From Synchiropus splendidus (Eukaryota; Chordata; Actinopteri; Syngnathiformes; Callionymidae), in assembly GCF_027744825.2 (NCBI RefSeq), contig NC_071335.1:31757501-31821500 (forward strand): DNA of 64,000 nucleotides, read 5' to 3'. The number at the start of each line of letters is the position of its first letter. The first letter of the stretch is position 1. A program made the position numbers and the translations under genes. The notes beneath the pieces were generated by a model. That model made no database searches. It saw only the letters and a program-made list of their open reading frames with translations, and was not told the origin of the DNA. Of this stretch, positions 12,841 through 22,927 are shown in pieces.

Positions 12841-14393
12841 TATATATATATATCAATACTCCACCTTTATAGTGTTGACACCATCGACTTCCTCAGTGAC
12901 CAGCTGCAGGGTGGATCCCTGCCGCCTCCAGCTCAGTTTGGGTTTGGGCTTCCCGGTTGCTTGGCACTGGACCGACAGCTGTTCCCCCATCCGGACTCGT
13001 ATCGGCCCGCTTGGTGCAACACTCACTTTAGGTGGGTCTGACCGTAAGAGAAGAAGAAGGTTCATACTAGAAGTCTGACTTGCTTAGTAAGCCCGGAGCC
13101 TCGATGCACTCACATCTGACATGCAGAGCGGCCGTGACGGATTTGCGACCCGCCGGGGTGGTGGCCACGCAGTGGTACTGCGCATTGTTTCCGGGTCGTG
13201 CATTGGTAACGGTCAGCAGCGAACCATTTGAACTTATTTTTACGTTATCTGGAGGGAGCAACAGAGCATGAAAAATCCTGATGTGTTCACGAGCAGATGC
13301 TGCTCACCTTGCAGTGGCTGGTTATTTCCTCTTTTCCATTCCAGCTGGACAGATGAGGCGGGGCCCTGGACTTGACACCTGAAGCTGGCTGCCTCGCCTT
13401 GCCGCACGGTGATGGAGCGGGGTTCTAATGTGACCACTGGCTGACCACTCGCTGCAGGGCGCAACATACATGTAGCTTACTTTTTTACAAGTTTACTTTT
13501 TAATGCAATATTATTTATGTATAAAAGCAGCAGTAACATGTATTTTGTTGCTCTCTCTCATAATTTTTGTCTTGTAAATCACGTGAATTTCCTGGTCATG
13601 AAGAGCGCTGAATGCTAACCAACTGCTATTTTGCGTTAGCTTTAACGTGCTAACGGTATTGATCACAATAGATCTGGGTTTCTGCACTTATAGATAGTCT
13701 TTCAAAATACTTTCTTAATCTCACACTGTTAGAAGCCTGGTCGAAAATACAGAACTTCTGATGAATAAAAGCCTTTTGCTGAGCAGCTTATGTAAGAGTT
13801 GTGTTTGTTCATGCCTCACTAGCTTTGTTCATGGATTAGCATAAATAACACGCTAACTTTTGACCACTGAAGAAAGACTTTGCAAGTGCAAATAGACATT
13901 TAGATAAGAACAATGAAATATTTTAGTTCTACTTCCTTAAAACTTTTCAACTTTCTTTTTTTTTTTTTACTATCTAGAATTGTACTTTAACGTCACAATT
14001 TACAGGGCAACACCCTAAATTCCTAGTCACACAAAACATAATGGTCAACTTTGAAAGTAGAGAAACGTTATTAATGTTATTATTTATTGTAATTTTTTGT
14101 TTGTTTGTTTGTTTGTTTATCCCCATATGAGCCTTTTTGCAATTGGTAAGATCCTGAACATTGCTTCGACATTATCTATTGCTTTTGAAGCACATGATTT
14201 TTAGATGCATGTTTGTTTTGTTTTTTTCAAGAGCAAATACACCAGTACAGTCAGCCTTTTAACTTTTAAAATATGAGAGTGAATTATCTTCTCGTAAACA
14301 ACACAAAGTCAATGGCAAAGATATGTGGACTAAGAAGGCATTACCTGAACAGATGAGACAGAATAGCAGCAGAGCAGCCCGTGATAACTCCAT
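11022..14393 (-). CDS. secreted immunoglobulin-domain protein, perlecan domain IV-like
   Basis: Seven exons, all GT-AG: 14393-14345, 13451-13308, 13248-13114, 13037-12865, 11810-11624, 11551-11372 and 11305-11022. They splice in frame to 367 residues. Exon 1 encodes a signal peptide (MELSRAALLLFCLICS) ending in phase 1, typical before Ig exons. Four I-set-like Ig domains follow. Domain 1 spans exons 2-3, with TVRQGEAASFRCQVQG and QYHCVATT. Domain 2 spans exons 4-5 and is split by a phase-0 intron, with SVQCQATGKPKP and SGVYICQATNTEG. Domain 3 is exons 5-6, with DSGQYICNATNRHG. Domain 4 is exon 7, with DGGTYKCVATNHIG. Several N-glycosylation sequons (NATN, NISQ) are visible. The style closely matches the Ig repeats of perlecan (HSPG2), but no laminin, LDL-receptor or membrane segment is seen, so it is read as a small extracellular matrix-type protein. 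The exon 7 end (VIVRGQLHS, stop) contains a possible donor (GAGAG|GTCAGC), so an alternative longer form is possible. Its function is not known to me. Confidence 0.85.
12085..12776. mobile_element. Tigger-like (pogo) MITE in an intron
   Basis: The left end is CAGTGGTACCTAGGTTTTCG. The right end, reverse complemented, is CAGTTGGTACCTCGGTTCTC. The two form imperfect terminal inverted repeats of about 24 bp. The element is flanked by TA on both sides (12083-12084 and 12777-12778), as expected for Tc1/mariner/pogo transposition. It is 692 bp, with no transposase frame recognised. It lies in the phase-0 intron between exons 4 and 5 of the Ig-domain gene. A second TTCGAAC-rich stretch follows the left end, typical of Tigger-derived MITEs. 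Confidence 0.8.
12777..12853 (+). repeat. compound (TA)n(CA)n(TA)n microsatellite
   Basis: About 25 TA units, then about 7 CA units, then 6 TA units. It begins exactly at the TA target-site dinucleotide of the Tigger-like element, so the array probably grew from, or hosted, the insertion site. Confidence 0.95.
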
Positions 14394-15333
14394 GGTGGAG
14401 AGAGCAGAGTCTGGCTGGCTGGCCGTCCTCTCCAAAAAAACACTCTAACCTTGCCCACCTACTTACCATTCACCTCTTCAGTACACAAACACTGACCAGC
14501 AGGGTCAGTCACACTGGAACAACGGTGGTAGAGCAATTCTGTCTCAGTAGTCATCTGTATCTGTTTGGGGTAAAATAATTTGTGTATCAAACCATCACAG
14601 CTTTGCTAGAGGTAACAATAAATCACTATCTATTACACTTCAGTAAGCTAAAGATTCAACCTTGAAAACTTGGCTCTGCTAATGGATATAAATAAGCAAA
14701 GCTATCTCCTAAATTGAAATGATGTGAATCTAAGCTTGTTTGTTCTACTCAATTCATAATTGTTGCCTTAAAATGAATATTCACAAAAGAATGTTGCACA
14801 TGCCAAGTGGACTTTGAGCCTCAAAAACCATGTTGATGTCATCACTGAGATAGTCACGACTGCAGTTTCCAGTGATAAGTAGATGATTAAACAGACGTTG
14901 AGGAGATTTAACAGCAAGATTTAAGTGTTTTGTTTCCCATGAAAAACATGTGATTATGTCAGGAACAATGATGTACTGCACAGAACAAGACTGTGGCGAG
15001 ACCAGAGCAGACGGAGACCAATGAAGGGGCTGAGTCAGAGACAGAAACCAACTGAAGCATTTCAGTTCTTCATTTATTTTGAAAAAAATGACAAATGTTT
15101 CTTTCGCTGTGAGAAATATATGTGTGTGTCTAAGTGCAACGATGAGCCAAAAATGCAAAATATTCTTTCATTTGGTTGTTTTTATTAAAAAGAATACATC
15201 ATTATCAACAGCCACAAAACTCTGACATGCATAAAAGTCAAGAAGAGTGCATCTTTGTGTTTCATCATGATGAACTCTTACATGGAGACCATGAACCTCT
15301 CGCTGGCTAAAAATGCAATATTTCGTTTCTTCG

Positions 15334-15420
<87 letters not shown>

Positions 15421-16251
15421 GTATACAAAATGAAGTGGAAAAATGAAGTGGAAAACATGCTAATAAAAAAGTCAACGTGGTTAAGAACATAAGAAGTACT
15501 AAGTAGTCAGTGAGGTTTGTGTCCAGATATGGAGGGAACGGACTCATCATGGACCTGTGAAAGAAAAAAGTAGCACTTGGCATCCATGACAACAACAATG
15601 GCAAGGAGTTAAACGCTTTCTTCACCTTATACATGGTCAATTCCTCAACCAGGTTGGATATTCTGTTGTTTTTGTGACATGTCTAATACTAACTTTTTTG
15701 TTTTGGACACTGGAGTTATTTTGTTGATTTGTGAGATTTAACCGAAAGTCAAAGTGGGCTGACGTCATCACAATAAACTCTTTTTCATGCACAAAACATT
15801 GTACAGCATTATCTGATTTCCCCCCTGAAGATGATGGTTCTTATTACAATATATTGCTGAATGTACGGGAATACAACGAGATACGTATCATATCGCTATA
15901 TACCTGCCAATACACAGCAGTAACCAATGAGGGACCAATAAGACCTCACAATACTTGGGTCATTTCATATTACTGTGGTATTCCACAAAGTAAACTAACA
16001 AAAACACTTGCTATTACACAAAGTGAAAGGACGAATAAAGTCAAAATGTTGAATGAAATCATCACCTGCAGTGCAGCTCAAGCTGCCACTGAAAACAGGA
16101 GGAAGTAGGTGTTTAAATACTGGCAGCGCAAAAAGTCAGTACATAAGTCATAGTTTACATACAACCCAGCTTCAATATCATGTTTTTTGGAAACTATTTT
16201 TGCAAAAACATCCACCTCAGTCCCCTACCTGGAAAGACGAAGATTTTTCTC
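14394..16251. other. region between the Ig-domain gene and the pbx4 stop codon
   Basis: Contains the 5' flank of the Ig gene and the probable 3' UTR of pbx4. Minus-strand AATAAA motifs lie at 15181-15186 and near 15072-15077. A strong acceptor-like tract (TTTTTTCTTTCACAG) at about 15557-15571 on the minus strand could start an additional terminal exon, but the frame after it is not PBX-like. A TA microsatellite lies at 15338-15419. The plus-strand frame at 15731-16108 has no recognisable domain. Confidence 0.4.
15338..15419. repeat. (TA)n microsatellite
   Basis: About 40 uninterrupted TA units, producing artificial Tyr-Ile frames. Confidence 0.97.
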
Positions 16252-19200
16252 TCATAATCTCTCATCAGGAGCGTAGGAAAAGGATGTGTATCCTCCTGGT
16301 GAACACATCAACACACTCCCAGTTACACTACAAAAACACAAGCTCTTGGGTCAAACCTTGTAGATACCAGGTTGACATGGAGGACTGAGTACCTGAGTTT
16401 GGTGTAGCTGGGGAGTTGGACTGACTGGTCTGTGAAGACAGACTCGCAGAATCTGCAGCAGTTTTGGTGGCGTACATGTTGGCTTCCTCCTGGTACTTGG
16501 CGATGTTCTTCTTGTATCGGATCCTCTTGTTTCCAAACCAGTTCGCCACCTGTGGCAATGGAAGAAAACAAAATGGCAGTGAGTCAACAGGGAACTTTAA
16601 AAATCTTGAACCTGGATTGCAGACCTGAGCTGGAGTGATGGAGCACTTCTTGGCCAGTTCCTCCTTCACCTCCTCGGTGGGGTAGGGGTTCACCAAGTGG
16701 GAGTAGAAATATTCATTTAAGATCTCAATGGCCTGCTTGCTGAAGTTCCTCCGCTTCCTCCTGAAGGCAGGAAGGAGGCGATTAGCTGAGACATGAAAAA
16801 ATGATGGAAACGCTCTCACCTGGCATCCAGGAACCTGGAGCGCAGAATCATCACGGCTTCACAGGTGCTCTGTTTCAGCTGCGTCTGGATGGCGGTGAAC
16901 TTCTGACGTATTGCCGAGACCATGGTCTCGATCTCTTTGGGCGTAATGGGTCGTGTACGAGCCTGTTCCCTCAGCAGGTTCATCACATGACCTGTAAATT
17001 CATTGCACGCCTGGCAAAAGATAATAAAAACTGCATCAATACTGCAATATTAAGCACTGGAAACGGAGATATTTGACACAACGATATTTTTCATCCGGAG
17101 GTTTTGGTTGTGGTGAAACAAAAAGAACTGACCTGTTCGTACTTCTCCAGTTCAGCCTGATAAATCTGTCGTATTTGATCAAGCTTCTCTCTGTAGTCGG
17201 CGTGTTCTTCACTTTCATCGTCCGGTATCCCTCCTGAGGTGGCAGTGGAGGCAGCCGCCGCCGCCCCCTTGACTGGGCCGGCCACCCCTTCAGCGAACAA
17301 CATGTTGTCCAGTCGCATGACTTGTGGGTCTGGAGGGTCCTCCTTTTCCTGTATTGGCATTTTTAAAGCTGGGAAGAAAGCAAGAGATCATTTTTGCATC
17401 CGGTGCCAACAGAGACATCAAGTCCTAGAAGGTGGCTCCGTTACGACCGCTTGGAGACCCTCAGCCAGGAAACAATACTAGATGTGACTGACTTTATGTC
17501 ATCAATGTGGCGTCATCTTTTCCAGTTTCAGTGTGTCTCCCGACTCAACTCAAAACCTCAACATAAAACTCCTGCTAGACTTTCTCAAACCCAACATGCC
17601 ACACCGAACAAGCAAAAACATGCCCTGGTATAGTTAACCCAGGAAAGCACACGCGCCGCTGACACACCCACTGAGAACCGCCTGCTTTTGTGGGGCAGCT
17701 CAAGACCCAATAAAAAGAATAGTACTCATTAGAGAGGTTGTTAATGTGTCGTTATGCAAATGAGTTGGCAATTACCCAGCTGATGTGGGACCCGTCGGCC
17801 ATTCATCATCAGACAATTGGGGAATGACAGCTGCGAAAATATGCGCACAGACTTGAACATCTTACCTGAGAAGCAACATCCTGGGTGATGGAAGGTTTTA
17901 GAAATAACAAGTCGCCTGAGTTGGGCGACAACTCAAATGTAGTTTCCAATGAGTCAAACTCATGAATGGTGGAAAAAAAAAATATTTAAAATGTGCCAAT
18001 AATATCAGAATTTTGAGGAGAGTGATGAGTATTAAATATGATTTTGTCCAATAATTACATTACTCCATCTTTTCGATCCATCTCGAACCTCACTGGTTGT
18101 CTTCCTCTCATGCCTCCACACTTCCTTACTTACTTCTGACTTTGCTACAGTTCCAGTCATAAACCATTCCTGACATCTCCACCTGTTCCACCATGCCTAC
18201 ACTCTCTTCTTCGCCTCCCTTCATATCTAACTCGGACTACAAATAAGAAACCACACCGCCACCATTTGAGCATCAACGCAAGCACATTATACAGCATGAT
18301 GCAAAATCTAGAAAAATCTAAATGTCTTTTTGCAGTGTTTGAACAGGAAATCTCTCCTGTCATTTATCATTTTGTATTTCACCCGTTACATCTGGTTCAT
18401 GTGCCTCTATCTTTATACTATCAGCTGCTGATCCACTGCGATTTGTCAGTTTAGGATCTAGAAAGTAAAGTCATTGTTCCATCGATCTTATTGTCTCAGC
18501 CCATATAAACATGGTTATTACACTCATTGAAAGACTTTTTTATTTCTGAGACTTGATTTGGATTAATCTATTACTGTAAAAAATCTATTTTTCTGTCACC
18601 AATTCCAGGTTCACCACTTCATAAAATGTGATGTGACGTCCAAACCAAAACATCCATGATGAAGGAGAGTAAATAAAGCTCAGAAATGTTGTTCTGTGTA
18701 CTAGATACAGTAGAGTTTGCTCCTGATGTTTACGCTTTTATGGACAGATTTGATCGTTCCGGTATGAAATATTATAATGCAACAAGTCACAATTCATTGA
18801 ATTACAAAATGGATTTGACCACTTTTTTAAATCAAGTCCCACCTCTTGTCAGTATTGATCAAAGCCACCATCGAACCAACAGGTTAGGGTTGTTAGGGTT
18901 AGAGTAAAAGCAGGTTTGGATGACTGTCGCAGTGGCACCCTTCCCTTTGTGTTCCCTGCTGCTGTGTCACAACATCATCTTACTGGTACAAATTCCTAAA
19001 GTCAGTCACCCAGATTAGAAGATCTTGTGGCTCCCATCAATTTGTCAGTCAAAAGCGTCTGCTGTTATGACGCTCGTCCTGCAGTGTCTCCTCTAGCCTG
19101 ATCACCATCTGAGCATTTGGAGGAGAACATGGCCAAAACATAATCACAAACAGAGGAGTTGTATGAGCACACTTCCTTTGAAGAAAGAGGAAAACATTAA

Positions 19201-20086
19201 CAGGGCCACAGATCGTAAAATTCCTGTGTTGCAGAAAAACCTTTTCCTTTACTTCATGTATGTATAGCAAATTAGGGTCATATTTAAAACATTATAAATC
19301 TATCAAAACATAGGCAATTTAAAGTTTAACACTCCTTTAAAAATTCAGAGAAATGTGCTTAAGTTTGTTGCTTAAATTGTTTTATAAACGCTCGCAACTC
19401 ACCTGTTTTCTCCTTCATCTCGCACAGAACACTGAAGAGGGCCGGCTTCAGGCTGTGACAGTTGAGCGCCAGTTTCCTAAAGTGTCAAAACAGTGCTTCA
19501 GTAGTTACAATGTATCACTAAGAATACAGCATTTTTCCCACACAAACTCACTCATTCTTTGATAAACAACTGAATTGACAAACCAGTGCTAACCATAAAC
19601 AACTTCACTGAATTTAGACACGTGCCAAACTCAAGATCTGTCCGGCATAGTGACGCTAAGAGGCTGAGACTGAGAGACTGGCCACAGTTCAAGTTAAACG
19701 TCCTTAAACTGATGAAAAAAATAAAAATAAAAAAATAAAAAACGTAACTTAAAAAATAAGGACCCGATGAAGCACGGGAGTCTACTGTACATCTATGTTT
19801 GGGTGACTTGAAACGAAACACCATTTAAAATTTGCCTCCAGAAAGGTGAGGTCCTTATTCAAAGGGTTTATTTGTTCACATGGGAGACACCGCCACTTGA
19901 GTTGAACCAACTTCTCTGCTTTTACCTGGCCTGGGCTTCGTCCAGACTCTCATCTGTGATGGCAATCTGTCGAAGAATGTGTCCAACATCCACCTGGATC
20001 CCATCACAACTTTGACCGGAGTCAACTTGTAAACTTTGGTCAGCATGAGCTGGATCACTGTGGCCATTGGGGCCACGGTCCTCCAT
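16252..20086 (-). CDS. pbx4: PBC-class TALE homeodomain transcription factor, probably Pbx4
   Basis: Seven coding exons join in frame to 332 residues: 20086-19926, 19476-19403, 17368-17133, 17010-16820, 16760-16625, 16549-16393 and 16295-16252. The PBC-A region includes [12 protein letters not shown] and [19 protein letters not shown]. The PBC-B region includes [32 protein letters not shown] and [16 protein letters not shown]. The TALE homeodomain (about 221-283) has RRKRRNF, the NPYP loop and [15 protein letters not shown] proteins bind DNA with HOX and MEIS partners in the nucleus. The start ATG at 20086 is the first in frame near the conserved block. A splice acceptor just upstream (CTCTGTATTACAG, about 20133) means a further 5' exon may exist. 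The N-terminus is shorter and more divergent than in PBX1 ([13 protein letters not shown] where PBX1 has a DIGDILQQIMTITDQ-type block). The last exon gives [14 protein letters not shown], like the short PBX1b tail. The pbx4 call over pbx2/3 rests on the neighbour mvb12a (PBX4 and MVB12A share human 19p13.11). Confidence 0.85.
17369..19402 (-). other. pbx4 intron 2
   Basis: A 2-kb intron. At 18060-18250 a pyrimidine-rich stretch (for example CCACCATGCCTACACTCTCT followed by TCTTCGCCTCC) resembles the antisense 3' part of fish RTE LINEs and may be a decayed fragment. Two or three TTAGGG units lie at 18882-18902. No internal gene is seen. Confidence 0.4.
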
Positions 20087-21735
20087 ACCAACTGGGCTGG
20101 TCAGGCAGTGGCTGGAAATCCACACTGTTATCTGTAATACAGAGGGAACAGTTATTTCATATCTTCTGGTTTCGTCCACAGGAACCCAGTGCCACGCTTT
20201 GGGGGACAATAATAATAAGACCACTCCATATTTGACACGCAAAGAACCGGAGCAGCAGCAGAAATGGATTCAGAAATGAAATCAACCTTTATGGACAGTA
20301 AAATGCTCAGTCAGATGGACTCCCACTCCTCTTTCCCGTGGTGTAACATGACTAAAACGAAGCAGAAATGCGCTACTCAGCGTGTAAATGTTGCCAATAA
20401 TGAATGACCTGACAGGTCCAGTGTGGTCGTTTGCCCCCGTTCAGTCTCGTGTTATCTGAGTGTCCCGCCCATCTGCGCCTTTAAAAGTGTTCCGTCAGAC
20501 GAGCAGATGCCATAGTAGCGCGTTTACAACCTAAACTAATGCTATTTTTAGTTTCAAGAACCGATCCCATGGACGACGCCAAGCTAGGAAATTCACCATC
20601 AAGTTCCCTAGAACAGATCAAAAACAACTTCCGGTCATTCCTAGCTATGCGCTGATTGCAACGCGGTGAATTGAAAACGAAGCTATTCAGCTCACTCTTT
20701 TACTCAGACGCAGTGAATAGACAAAACAATGATATATAAAGAGAAACTTTATTTTAGCCTTTCAACGACACTTGTATTTAATGCCATCCTTTTATTATGA
20801 AAGAATGTCCCACACAATGGTAGCGGGTACCTTTCAATGCCTGCGCTGAAATAGCTTCACCATTATGATGCTAGCGTATATGTGTGATTCAGAAATTACA
20901 GTGTACATTTTTAACGCCGAGTTTACAACGGTAAATGTTATTAATCCTCTGAAACAATATACAAATGCAACACAACAGATATAAAAACAATCGGTCAGTT
21001 TTTATGGAATTTCTCGTCTAAATATGAAGTGCAAGTCAACTTACTACAAATAAAAAAGGTGTGTATTTATATAGTGTCTTCAACTCGTTTCTCAGAGGAT
21101 GCAAATCACAAACGCGCATTGTGATCAAAATAAGATTGTGGGGTAACAGAAGAATGCAGAATGTAGGCTTACCTAACATCCCCTGAACGCCTCACATTTA
21201 ACTCGATGAATATAGTTTTTTATTTTTATTTTCTGGCGAATGACTCGTAAAATAACCGCTGTGGCCTCGGCGGGGGTTTAACAGGTAGATTTCTTACGAG
21301 GGTCATTAACACAGTCGCTTTTATTTAGCTCTCGGGGTAAAATAAAATATACAAATCTCAGAGTTTCCATTTCGCAGGGATGGAATGTTCGACTCCATTC
21401 ACCGCTGCTTGTTGCCATGCCAACAGACACAGGAAGGTCAAAGAGACGCAGGTGTGTTTTTATCGACCAAGAATGCGATGTAAAATAAAATTTCAATTTT
21501 AAATTGACGGCCATGGTGTTAAGAATTTTAATGTATATGAAGTGACCAATCATGAACAGGAAACATGAAACGTAGGCTGGGCCAAAATAAATGTGAATTA
21601 GATGAATGACGCTGGTTCCATTGATAACTTACATAACGCGCTTGGAGCGAGACGATGAAGCGATTCCGTTAAGATTACCGTCGGTTTGCTGCCATCTGGT
21701 GTTCACATGGCAAAGTGTCATTATGAGTCAGACGG
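20087..21735. other. intergenic region between divergent pbx4 and mvb12a
   Basis: Head-to-head spacer of about 1.6 kb holding the 5' flank of pbx4 (20090 to about 20600) and that of mvb12a. Open frames are short. TGACAG, a core accepted by PBX/MEIS-type factors, occurs near 20410, but such hexamers are frequent by chance. No other feature is supported. Confidence 0.45.
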
Positions 21736-21753
21736 TATGATGGGAGTTGTAGT
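21736..21753 (-). promoter_or_regulatory. ZNF143 (SBS-type) promoter motif
   Basis: Reverse complemented, the site reads ACTACAACTCCCATCATA. This fits the ACTACAAYTCCC core of the ZNF143/STAF motif found in many ubiquitously active vertebrate promoters. It sits just upstream of the likely mvb12a first exon. An ETS-like CACTTCCTG lies at 21767-21775. Confidence 0.6.
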
Positions 21754-21775
21754 CGTCATGGACCATCACTTCCTG

Positions 21776-21876
21776 CTTTGTCGAGGAACACCAGGAAAGT
21801 GTTGCTCTTGACGCAAAAGTTGTTCTTCTATCAAACGTCTTCGCCCAAGTCAAGTCGCGATCGGCTTCGAGTCAGC
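21776..21876 (+). other. mvb12a: probable 5' noncoding first exon of mvb12a
   Basis: A consensus donor (GTCAGC|GTAAGTAG) follows at 21877. The translation start lies in the next exon, directly after an acceptor. The 5' boundary is only an estimate placed downstream of the ZNF143 and ETS motifs. Confidence 0.5.
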
Positions 21877-22927
21877 GTAAGTAGTTTGTCTGGTGTGGAC
21901 GCCGTGAGGAAACCGGTGTTAAACAGAACAAAAGCGTGTCATATTTTAAACGAGATGTTCGAAGTGCTGTCAGTGAACAAATGATCACCTTCCTCGGACG
22001 TATACTTTAGTGTCTCCATGTGTGGCTCGCTTGTGGCAGCTGTTGAAGGGTATGTGAAACTAAATGTTTTCAAAACATACTGACCGTCAAGGTTTAGTCT
22101 GTTCACCAGCATGGAAACTATGAGCTCTGAGTTGAACACAACAGTAACCACCCTGTGAATTCGAATGCTCGTGTTACATTTAAAGAATTCCTCAGGAAAT
22201 GTCGCTCATTCAAGACCGTTTAGACTCTTAAACAAACGGTGTCGTCTCTGGGTCTTTATGAAATAGTGTGCCAGAGTAGTTGCTAGATGTGGAATATTGA
22301 CAGGGAAACTGTGTATAAACGTGAATGTGAGTCATTTCCACTCCGGGAAGGTTTTGTAACTCACTACCGTGTTTGCATACCATCCTGAAAATGAACAGGA
22401 ACCTCGTTCAATACTAACTTGCCGAGATGCGTGTGTCCGATCATGGAAATATTTGCTCCCACAATGGTCCTTCTTCACTGGCTAGATGCTGAGAACAGCA
22501 GGTCCCAGTCAGTCATTTGGTGTTGCTTTAACATTGACTTCTAATTTTAAAGTTTCTGTGATTTTCACTTCGCTATGAAAGTAAATTGTCTCATCTAGGA
22601 GTCGCATATTGTGTGACGTCACAGGGGTGTTTGCAGTATACCAAACTTGTTCTGAGTGCTGTGGAACCAGTGTGTCACATCTGTCCACCTGCTGTCACAG
22701 GAAGGTCATTTGGTTTTTTTCTGACACCTTTATGATACATGGTGTGATGTTGTCTAAATACAGTGATTTAAAATAACATCAGTACCAGTCAAATTATCAG
22801 TTAATATTCAGTTAAAAAATGGGACCAAAAGCTTGAAGTTAATTTGGCCAGAGATCTGAGGAAAGTTACTGATAATGTTTTTAGTAGTTTCTTCTGTTTC
22901 TCATCAATATATGTGTCTCCTCTCCAG

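Noticed and set aside
16066..16088. 23-nt minus-strand mini-exon (good AG and GT sites) as a pbx4 C-terminal exon
   Set aside because: Joined to the preceding phase-1 exon it stops after three codons. The 16295-16252 exon gives a PBX1b-like tail instead.
15731..16108. 125-codon plus-strand frame opposite the pbx4 3' region
   Set aside because: No recognisable family and no promoter or splice support.
18882..18902. TTAGGG-like units as an interstitial telomere
   Set aside because: Only two or three imperfect units, too few to call.
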